The notes beneath the pieces are model-generated. The model searched no databases and was not told the origin of the DNA. It saw only the letters and a list, made by a program, of their open reading frames with translations. A program made the translations under genes and the position numbers. A stretch of 64,000 bases of DNA, from contig NC_134025.1 of assembly GCF_964204645.1 (NCBI RefSeq), positions 13,149,001 to 13,213,000 on the forward strand, read 5' to 3'. Every line of letters starts with the position of its first letter. Position 1 is the stretch's first letter. Below are positions 42,701 to 53,900 of the stretch, in pieces. Source of the DNA: Tubulanus polymorphus. Its lineage: Eukaryota > Nemertea > Palaeonemertea > Tubulaniformes > Tubulanidae.

Positions 42701-44638
42701 ACCGGATATAGTGAAAAGGCCGACCTGCTAGTCGCGAACTTTGACATAACTCTAGTCATCACTTATAAATATCTTATAAACATTTTTGAGCTAGTTGAGT
42801 TCAGATCAGTACAGAACAGAACAGGATTAGAGATATACGCCGGAGTTCTGAAACCGACGTAGGCCGACCTGCGAGTCGTAAGCTCCGGATTAGCGAAAAG
42901 GGAGACCTGCGAGTCGCGAGCTTTGTGCACACCGTTTTAAAGTAGAAACTGGCAGGTACCGGAGCGCCTAGGGAAGTCTGTGTCGTTGCATGTCAAACAA
43001 TCGACGATGAATTTCATCTCATTATCTGCATCGAACACGACGATAGGACCAATGGAAAACCTCGATACTCATCATCCAAACCAATTGGAATGAGCTAGAC
43101 CGTTAAAACGGGCATAACGTTGTTACTTGTCGCCACGCCACCCGAAAACGTCTTTAAAAATGGCTTCAAGTTGCTCCGTCCCATAGTTGTGGAGCTACAT
43201 TAGAATCTAGAGGGTATAATAGCCGACGTGCCTCAGATCAGGCCTAGCTACTACCCCTGGATCCGCACCTGTCCTCGTCTTGTAAAATTGTGCCCTTTTC
43301 CCATTTTGGGGTTGATATATGACTACGTGCCCTTTTTATTCAGGGGAAAAAATAAAAGAGGGCACGATATTTTTCCGTTAGCACATCAACGAAGCTACCT
43401 TATGAATCCGCGCCTGTATCGTGCCCGTCTATAGTTTGGATGTAGAAGTGATTTGCAAATTTGTTTTCTTCATTTCCTTCAAACAACCAAAATTTTCAAT
43501 CCCCCACTTTTCTCTGCACTCCTTTCAAGATTCTATGTAGAAAATAATCGAATAATCAAAGAATAATTTTCTATTTTTCTACCGATGCTTTCGATTTTGT
43601 ATATTTCATTTTTTCCTTTCACCCTTGCAAATTTTCTTGAAAATTCTCTACTCCGAGCATTTGAAAAAGACCCTAACAAAGAGAAATCACCTGTCTCACG
43701 AGGTATCGGCTTCTCGCCAAGTTCTGGAGTGGTTGTTACTACTGATCTATGTCGCTTTACGATCCCCAGTGTACCCAACCAAGGTTCTCCCCATAATCGA
43801 CCTGTTCCCGGCTTTTCAACGTTTCAACCCGCATGCGATATCGGTTATCGTTCAATGATTAGAATGGCAAACCAGTCACTTGTTCTTGGTGAAGTTATCG
43901 AGCGTAAATTTTTTCCATCATAAGATTTTGCCATCGATCGCGACAAATTTTGTTCCTTGGAATATTGACATTTGTACAACAAGTATCACGGTATTGTTTC
44001 ACAATTATACATCTGATGGTACAGAAGTATACAACATTCCGGGCGTAATTTGTACAATTTCGTGACTGAAAACTCCAAAAAATCTATTTTAGGACCTCGT
44101 ATCGTCGATTGAGCGTTCTTGCGATCCATGAGAAGGATATTTTAATTTGCGGCGCTTCATTTTTTGGAGCACGGATTTCGCTTCCCAGAATTCTGAAAGT
44201 CCTCAAATATCTTCTAGTCCCCCTTCGTGTTTTCATCCTATTTTACTTTTTGTTATGCCCGTCTCGATTTTCAGTCCTAACTTAGTGACTTAAAAGTTAC
44301 CGTTCAGGCTTATAATTTCAATCTTGTGATTTGCAAAATTTAGTTATTTTTCATTTCTCCCACACATCATTTGGATCAAATTCATCACAATTATCACTAA
44401 TTATTTTCATTATTGCAGTCTTTCCAGTGTTTTATTTGGAAAGTATAGAAAAATTTATTCTTTATATCCCGTTCCCTCATGGGCCATATTGAATGAAAGG
44501 CCTGTTATCAAAAATTAGTTTTATCTCTCTATTTGTCCTCTCATTTCCTTTCTTAAAAAAAATTCGTGCTCCAAAGGTTTAATGTCCCGACACAATATTC
44601 TGTTGCCAATATTCCTTTCTAGACGTTGCCGCCTCCCC
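42701..44638. other. Intergenic, no supported gene
   Basis: A locally duplicated GCGAGTCG motif near 42720-42920. An open frame at 43585-43923 has no recognisable domain and is not called. No clear repeat boundaries. Confidence 0.35.
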
Positions 44639-44681
44639 GGCAGGGATTCGAACCTGATGCCATCAGGTTCGAATCCCTGCC
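44639..44681. repeat. Perfect 21-bp inverted repeat, tRNA T-arm-like
   Basis: GGCAGGGATTCGAACCTGAT and its reverse complement meet around a single C. It matches the ends of the foldback at 39423-39753 and lies about 120 bp upstream of the receptor uORF. Confidence 0.85.
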
Positions 44682-44801
44682 GAGGGATGACATACGCGGC
44701 AATAAACTGTTGAATTGAAGCGTAATTCCGTACATTATGGGGCTCGACTCCAATTTCTACGAAATCGACTTGCGCGTGCGTATTAGCTAAACGGAAACAA
44801 A

Positions 44802-44834
44802 ATGGCCGACGTAGCCAGCGACATTTTCTGGTGA
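44802..44834 (+). promoter_or_regulatory. Upstream ORF in the receptor 5' leader
   Basis: An ATG in the context AAAATGGCCGAC opens a ten-codon frame that stops with TGA 45 nt before the signal-peptide ATG. The AATGGCCGAC core also resembles a YY1-type promoter element. If the leader includes it, it could dampen initiation at the receptor start (inference). Confidence 0.4.
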
Positions 44835-44879
44835 AACTATCAGATTTTGGTGTTTTTATTCTGGAAAAACACTGTAAAA

Positions 44880-44946
44880 ATGTCGCGTATAATCATATCT
44901 TTTGCTGTGACGGCATTTATAATCGCTACAGTACATTCAAGTACAG
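44880..44946 (+). CDS. ACVR1B/TGFBR1: Type I receptor exon 1 (signal peptide)
   Basis: ATG at 44880 encodes [20 protein letters not shown], a hydrophobic signal peptide, ending at G|GTACCA in phase 1. Exon 2 needs exactly one upstream base, and joining gives Val-Ser-Gly. The start is inferred from frame, hydrophobicity and total length. Splicing over 3.9 kb is not otherwise proven. Confidence 0.75.
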
Positions 44947-47900
44947 GTACCAAGCCGAATTTATTAAGTTGGCCGGTTTCATTTCTTTTTTTGTCGACCT
45001 CCTCTTGAGTCTTGACACAAGTCAAGACTAAAACTAAGTACTAACCCCAGTAACCTACACTTTTGTGTTGTGTGTGGCTTTTTAGTCTTGTCTTAATTCC
45101 AAATCTCATCGACGGTGTTGCACTCGAATATGAGCTTTGATACTCAGTCATTGGCTTGGGATACAGTTCCTGGAGTTACAACCAAACAAATTTCTGAGTG
45201 GAGCGGAGGTGAGAAGACGTCTTGCTTCTGTCGTTCTGACACAGAGTGAATTGTGTGATGAAGATACAGTAAAACATCTGCTAACTCCACATGACAACTA
45301 GAGTAGACCACAAAATACTAACACACTTCATTTGCAATGTCAAATTAAAACTTTTATTTTATAGGCCTATGACGCTTTGTGATTCTTGATCTTGATCTTG
45401 ATCTTGATTAATGACCTTTGTCCACAATCTTTTTGCCTTTTTGCCTTTTTACGTACATACCTCAAATAGGTCTTTATCAAATCAGTAAGTAGAGCTGTGC
45501 AGTCCAGAGAAAATTATCGTTTTTATATTCATTTTGCACCGACTTGAAGGATTACTGTCTGTCACACCTACTCTCCGTGCGACGTTTTGGTCCGTAATTT
45601 CGTTAATAATCGGTTTATCTACCTTTATTATGCGTCAATTTGTTCAGTGAGGAATTTGCATTCAGAAATAAACAACAATTTTCACTTAAGTTGTTTTTGT
45701 TTTCATTTATGAGCGATAGTTTACTCAGCATACGCTCGCGTAATGCTGAAAAATCCGCTCCTCGGACGCTCGGAAACGTTACAGTGACGTCATCACCTGC
45801 TCATTAGCATATCAAAATACAGTAGGTGGCGCCACATGATGGGCCATAAAAGCCGTTTTTCAGCATTACGCGAGCGTATGCTAGGTAAACTATCGCTGAT
45901 AGAAGAAAACACAAACAAATTTATGCCAGTTCATGATTTATTTCTGAATGCAAATTCCTTACTGAACAAATTGATGCATAATATTTACAGATCAACCGAT
46001 TATTAACGAAATTACGAACCAAAACGTCGCACGAAGAGCATGTGTGACAGACAGTAGTGAATATTCTTGAAAATTGAGCTTTAAATCTGCAAGAAAGACC
46101 GCCATTTTGTTAGTGTTTGTTTATTTCTTTATGCAAATTAGCAGTGTGTACCATTTGATCTGGGTAAGTTTATTTTTCATGGGAAAGATACATTGCCCGC
46201 ACGTGTTTTACTATGCGGGCACGGCCGCAATGGTTGTGTTATAGGTCTAAATCATTTCCAAAGCCCATCGACGCGTGCTGCAGTTGTTGGAAAATCTTTA
46301 TTTTCTCATATGAAAGCCAAGTAAACAAGTAAATTAAACTAATTTTTGATTGGTCTCAAGAAGCAGCTCTATCCCCTATGATATAATTGACGCATCCTTG
46401 CCTCATTGCGCATGCGTGCAATGGCATCAAAAACATTGTGATGGCGGTCGTTCTCGCCGATTTAAAGCTCAATTTTTGAGAAGATTTATCAATCCTTCAA
46501 ATCGGTGCAAAATGGATATAAAAACCATGATTTCTCTGGACTGCACAGCTCTACTTACTGATTTGATTAAGACCTGTCGAAAATTAAGCAAAATATCCCA
46601 AATAGATCGAGGACAACCGAAAAAAAATATACTTTAGTTATCTTATTATTACATTGATTATGTCATTCTATCAAATCTAGTAAAAGACAAGGTAGCCAGG
46701 CCTATTTGGACACATCGTGAACGTAAAGGAAAAAACTTAACAGGCATTCAGACAGCAAACGTTCGTCTGAATGCCTGTTTTTCTAAGCGCTCACTGTGTG
46801 TCAACTACCTTTTCTTTTATAATACTAAAAGACATTTCACAAGTTGACAGTGTAACAACACAATCAATTGCTTGTTATAGGATATAACAGTAATATCACA
46901 AATATGTGTCATAAAGAACTTAAGTCTTGATATAATATTGATAAAAGAAGTTTGTTAGTATTTTGTTGCCGTTGTCTTTTTAAACGTATCAGAAGCTTGA
47001 CGTTTTTCTTAGATTCATCAGCCATACATATTTTACATCATTGGCCATCTATAAAAATCATTGTAGGATCCAAAATGAAGCTGCCTGCCTCTTCTCGTCG
47101 AACTACCCTATCAAGGCTTAATCATTTTTAGTGTACTCCGGATTTAGGCCCTAAGTCTCGGCAGGCTATTGCATTCGCCGTGTCGGTTTGTACATTCATA
47201 TGTTCTGTCCATCGACGGAATCCAGTTATTTCGGAAGTTTTGAAGAAAGTTCAATGGTTGGTCTTTATGTTGGCTTTGATGTATGCTAGACACATCTTCA
47301 ATCTAAAAACAGGCCCAAACAGATTAAAGATGGCCAACTGGCAGCCATTGATCATCAAAATCAGCACTTCTTGCACATTTTTGAAAGTTTAAAGGGTAAT
47401 TTAGAAGTCCCTTTTATCAATATCCTTGATGTTTGATATGTAGGCCTATATAGGCCTGGATGTATCATCCTAGAGCCCTTTTTTGTGCCCAAAAATGTCA
47501 ATTTTGGCCTGAATTCTCAGTCCTGTAGCTTCCTAATGGTTTGCCATTTTTCATTGTAATTTGTGATATCATGGGTATTCTTTGGAAAGGGATCTCTTAT
47601 ACGCGAGACAGGTATATTTGAGCAGGCAATTATGACACAATTGGCGGCCATCTTGGTGTCATCAGAACTCATTCGTAGGTGGAAAAAAGTTTTTCCACAT
47701 TATATTTATACTTAAGCAAATTTTGTTACCACAAACAATTGGAAAGTTGTAGCTCATGACATGGTCTATGATCGTGGTGAGTTTCAAGGTCATTGGTTTT
47801 TGTATATGGCCACCATGGGGCGTTGAACAATACAATAACTTATTATTTCTATATTGTATTCGTACCTATGCATATTTTGGTACCACAATCAATGGTCTAT

Positions 47901-50900
47901 AATCGTGGTGAGTTTCAAGGTCATTGGTTTTTGTATATGGCCGCCAGGGGGCGTTGAACTATGTAATAACTTAGTATTTCTATATTATATTCGTACCTAT
48001 GCATATTTTGCAACCACAATCAATTGGAAAGTTGTAGCTCATCACATGGTCTATGATTGTGGTGAGTTTCAAGGACATAAGTTATTCTATATGGTCACTA
48101 GGGGGTGTTGAATAGGAGAATAACTTAGTATTTCCTTATTATATTGGTACCTGGGCATATTTAGTTCCATGATCAATTGCAAATTTGTAGCTCATGACAT
48201 GTTCTGTAATTATGGTGAGTTTTAAGGTCATTGGGCTTTGCATATGGTCACCAGGGGGCGTTGAATAGTAGAATAACTTAGTGTTTCCATATCATATTGG
48301 TAACTAGGCATATTTTGTTACCACAATCGATTACAAAATTGTAACTGCTGACATGTTCTATGATTGTGGTGTGTTTCAAGGTCATTGGATTTTTTCAAGG
48401 TCATTGGATGGGGCGTTGAATATTGAAATTGTTAGAATGTTGAGCATCTGAAACCACTTCCCAAGTGGGCATGGCGTCCCTGGACCCCTAGTTTTTTATT
48501 TGTTCACCAGGGGATCTACCATGTTCACTATTGGTAACCCGTGCTTCAATTTCTTCAATATTTCTTTCAACTAATACCTAACCAGATTGTCATTTAAGTA
48601 AATCAATTATCAATGAAACTTGGGTCAAACCAGACAGAAAGATGATCCTATTTGATTGATGAATTTGTTCAAGAGTTTTGGATTCCGAATCCTTGTAATT
48701 GTATTCATAGTGGATTGAATAGATACTAAAAAAAATTTGATGTGCGCTCGAGATACACTTCAGGCCTATGTGAAATAGAGCCTACCAGTGTTTCATTTAT
48801 GATCATAAAATATTTACATTCTTTTCTTACAGTGTCTGGCAAAATGATTAAATGTTATTGTGATGATTGCAAAAAAAACAAGACATGCATCACTGATGGA
48901 GTTTGTGTGTCAACGATGACTGATAAGTCACTGAAACCACATCGCGAGTAAGTTGCGATTCTGTTGTGCTAAACCATCTTTCGTTCTTCTCTGTACTTAA
49001 TAAGATGTAAATGGAAGATGATCCCCTTTATCCCGATACAAGCCAACTAGTACGATCTGTTCGTTCTTTCTGTTGTCTTCACTGTTGTCTTCACCAAAAT
49101 TGTCTATGGATGAATGGTGGACAAAAAATAGGCTGGAAATTGAGATTCTACATTTCATGAGATGTTTGCATGGACCAAACTGCACTTCCAAATTGCAATT
49201 TTTGTCCTTTTGGGACTTAATCCCCAGTGAGCTGTTGCGTTTACTTTTCATCTGTCCGACAGATGTAAGTCTGTAGAGACAGAATCCTATTATTTTGGGA
49301 GGTTTTGAAGACGCTTCAATGCTCTGTTTTTGATGTATGTATCAACCCCTAAAGACATCTGCAGCTCAAAAACAGGCCCGATCAGAATCAAGATGGTCGA
49401 CTGTGGCCATTGGCATTTTTTATAATGTAGAAATAATATAGTACTACTAAATTTTAGTACTATATTTTTTCGTTATTAGTGTGAGATTTTCGATATACAG
49501 TCAAATCCGCTTAATCCGGATTGGGGTTATCCAGATTTTTGGCTTATGCGTACACTTAAAGACCTTATGCAGAGTTCGGTCGCAATTAACAATTCTTCAA
49601 TTTTTCACTTCTTCTTGAGCTATTTTAGTAATAAAAGTATGAATTCAGGAAAGTCACGCTTCTGTTATTAAGAAATTATGATATTCAAAGGAGAAGTCTA
49701 TTACATGGGAAAATCAGGGAAAACTAAGAGAATTTGTTAATTGACAGTAAGTGGCCACCCTGTCAGGAATTTCACTTGCCCCTTCAAAAATCTGTTTGCC
49801 CTACACATTTTACTACATGAAAAGCTAAAAAGCTGGATGAAATACAAGATTATTTAATTTTTAGAAGCTTTATTTTCAGTGATTTGAATTGACAATCGAA
49901 CGGAGAAATGTTTTAAAAATATTTCATGTGCAAATACATACCTCTTTGACTTAAGTTTTTAGCTCCGCTGTGACCGAAGGTCAGCGGAGCTGATGGGTTA
50001 GGGGGTTCGTCGTCGTCGTCCGTCCGTCCGTCCGTCCGTCCGGTGTTCGGTGTCCGGCGTCAACTTTTTCTTTATATCCCTACTAGTCCTACAGTTCTGA
50101 TGGGATCTTGATGAAACTTGGTATGAATGATCTATGGGGGAGTGCCTACAAAAGTACAGAGCCATAATTTTGATTTTGCATAAATTATGCAAATTAGGGC
50201 TATTTTTAGATTTTCACTAAAATCGCTACTCCTCCATCGATTTTCAGCGGATTTCAATCAAACTTGGTATGAATGATCTATGGGGGAGTGCCTACAAAAG
50301 TACAGAGCCATATTTTTGATTTTGCATAAATTATGCAAATTAGGGCTATTTTTAGATTTTCACTTAAATTGCTACTTCTACTCCAGTTTTCAGTAGATTT
50401 CAACCAAACTTGGTACGAATGATGTATGGGGGAGTGCCTACAAAAGTATAGAGCCATACTTTTGATTTTGCATAAATTATGCAAATTAGGGCTATTTTTA
50501 GATTTTCACTTAAATTGCTACTTCTACTCCAGTTTTCAGTAGATTTCAACCAAACTTCATATGAATGATCTATTGGGGAGTGCCTACAAAAGTATAGAGC
50601 CATATTTTTGATTTTGCATAAATTATGCAAATTAGGCCTTTTTTAGATTTTCCTTTCAATCGCTACTCCTCCAATTTTCAGCGGATTTCAAACTTAGTAT
50701 GAATGTTTTTATAGGGGATTGTCTAAACCAGTATAGAGCCATATTCTAGATTATGCATAAATTTTGCAAATTAGGGATAATTTTTTTAGATTTTCACTTA
50801 AATCGCTACACCTTCAGTTTTTATCAAATTTGAATTAAACTTTTTATGAATGATCTATGGGATGATGCCTACATAAGTATAGAGGATGTTTTGCAAATTA

Positions 50901-53900
50901 GTTCTATTTATAGATTTACCTTGTCAAGTGGCTATAATGTCCCTGAACATCTAGTTTCAAATAGATACTGATGTGATAGTCTATGCTCCAAGCCACAACA
51001 AAGACAGCGGAGCTATATAAGCCGACAGGCTTCTTGTCTTATATACATAGCTCTAAATTATATATTCAAATCATGGGGCATTAAGTAAAGTTGAATCGAA
51101 TTGTGTCATGGGACTTGGAATCAACGTTTCATGCAAGATAATCTAAATCAGTCCCGTGACAAGCCTGAGTCTTCTGACAGAACGCTGCTGGTTAACTCAT
51201 GGACAAATGTCATTTGATATTGTGGGATTCGAACCTGATACATACTCAACGTCTTGGAGTGACTGTCCCAATGTTGGCATGTATATCCTCGGAACTCAGG
51301 GTTGATTATTGCAACTACTGTTATTCTATAGAATGTGATATTTTCCATTGAAGGTGTTACGCTGAAAAGCATTTATTGCCACCTGAAAATCCGATGTGGT
51401 GTTTGAACATGGAGCCTCATAAACACATATTCGCTGTTAACTGTTGTGACAAATATGATTATTGTAATCGAGATCTTCGGCCAGTTCTTGGGCCACCACC
51501 AACCACATCTGCCGGTTAGTCTATTTTGCACTCTGTTTTTAACGAATAGCAATATTCATCCCATAGGCCTATGCCATTGTTCATGTACAGTAAGTAGACT
51601 CCTCAGAGATGAGAATTCCCCGCGGATCCGTGGAAAACTGCGGATTTCGGTATTGAAGTACTGGGAAAGTATAGGGGGGTGATGATGGTCTCACCGGCGC
51701 GATTGGTAATCGGGTGAACCGTGAAAGCCGTCAGCGCCTGTTTTACTTGATTTTGTATCTACCACGATTAGGACGTGTGTATGTATTTTATCGATCGGTT
51801 GCAGACAAGCACGCATGGCAACAGTAGTAATGTATATGCCTACTACTGTTGCCACGCGCGTACGTGTGAACGCCTTCAGATAACGATAGAAATCCCAAGA
51901 TAAATTCACCCAAAACGAGAAACTTGATTAGAAGAGTAAATATATTTGCGCAACGTTTCGGCTAAAGACTTTTAGAACTTTAGTGCTGAGAACAGGTGAT
52001 ATTACGAGATGTTTATACATGACCAAAACAATAGAAACAGAGTGAGTGATTAAAATGTTGAAGGGAAATAGATTAAAATAATGACATGATAGCTGGAAAA
52101 CAATAGTAAAGTAAGCAAAGGCAAGCTAGAGGCAATATAGATTAAAATAATTAAAAAACAAAAGGCACAAACAAAGGCAAGTGATTAAAACGTGAGGACA
52201 AGCTAAGGGGTAATCTATGGGGTTATTTATCATGGGATTTCTCTTGTTATCATCTTATACACGGATATTGTGTATCTTCTCGTCTCTTCTTCAGATATTA
52301 TACACTGTGTGATGTTTTTTAGTGTGCATTCATGGGCGCATTTTAACTGCAATAATTCAGGGCTCGACCCGTAATGCATGAGATGCTGATTGTCATCGAA
52401 TGAGGATATGCCACATTGGAAATAGCCGTTACCTTCCAAAATATAATAGTCGTTCATGAGTTCAAGATCGCTCTAAGTGCTCGGGGAGGGCCCCAAAACC
52501 CCCCAAATTGCTTCGGCGCTCGCGAGTGCTGACGGTTCGTGTTGGTAACTCAACAAAAAAAAGGGATTCTAAATGTCGTTGTTCTCATCTCTGCTCCTAC
52601 TCAGTACTAGTGGAATCAGTAAAATGCTTAATTCAGTGAATTGTACTGAAATACAATTGGAAAAACCTTCTGTTGCCCTGATTATGAATGGAACTGTAGT
52701 TTCAATTAAGTCCTAACCCTTTCCATGCCGACTAGTTAATACTAGTTAATAAGTGCAGGAGATGCTTTGAAAATTTCGAAAAACCACTGTAGTTCACTAT
52801 TACTCCATGGTGTCTTGTTGTTTACTAATACATATATTTCTCAATGATTGTCAGGTGCTACCATCTTTCAATGGAGATATAAAAAAACTAATTACGGGCG
52901 TACTTCAATACATCGATACACTGCAATGTAGCGTCCATCATCAATTTATACAACCCTATGCGCTATAGATGAACTGAAAGGGTTAACGCATTACGTAAAT
53001 TGAACTGTTAATCTACTACTGTATTGGAAGTGACCCTAGGTGAATTCCATCTGCTCTTCGAACACTTATATTGTTTTATTCTTTTACTTTCTAGGAAAAG
53101 TGGTTCCAGAACAACCATGGAATACAGTCCAGTTGGCTGTTCTCATCGCTGGCCCGATCTGTTTAGTATGCATTCTGTTGATCATAGGAATGTGTGTGTA
53201 TCAACATCGACAACGGCAACAAATGTATCATAGAGAACGGTAGGCTTACTTTCAAATTGCTTTACCAGTATCTCTTGAAAATTAATTGCAGGGAATTTAA
53301 GGAAATTTATGGTATATTCAAGTAGCATAAGGCTATGTTTGAAACGGGTTCATCGATTAAAAGAAAAACGTGTTGACTTTTCTTCCTTAGTTTATTTGCT
53401 AAGAATGCGTATTGATTTTTGTTTAGTTATGCAAACAGTATAGGTGAATCAGTCCCTATGATTGGATCGAGTGGAGATACGATCGAAACATTAATGAGAG
53501 ATTTAGACCCATCCGGTTCTGGGTCAGGTAAGACGGCTTTATCTCATTCATCCATTGCAGAGTTTAGGTTTTTCCAAAGATTTTTACTGGTGTGATTTTT
53601 TCTCACTTCACAGGATTGCCGTTATTAGTGCAGCGTACAATTGCAAGAACTATTGCCCCAGTAGAAATCATCGGGAAAGGTCGGTTTGGCCAGGTATGGC
53701 GCGGACGTTGGCGTGGAGAAAATGTTGCTGTTAAGATATTCGCGTCGCGAGATGACGGTTCTTGGTTCCGAGAAGCCGAAATCTATCAAACCGTTATGTT
53801 ACGCCATGAAAACATTCTTGGATTCATCGCCGCGGACAACAAGGGTATGTACTCCATGAGACGTTAATTCAATATTGGGAGTCTCAATGGGCCCCCATTG

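Noticed and set aside
43585-43923. 112-codon frame with a hydrophobic start
   Set aside because: No recognisable domain after the hydrophobic stretch, no splice context or homology I can name.
50100-50930. CRISPR-like regular repeats
   Set aside because: The units are contiguous about 148-bp minisatellite copies without unique spacers, in an animal intron.
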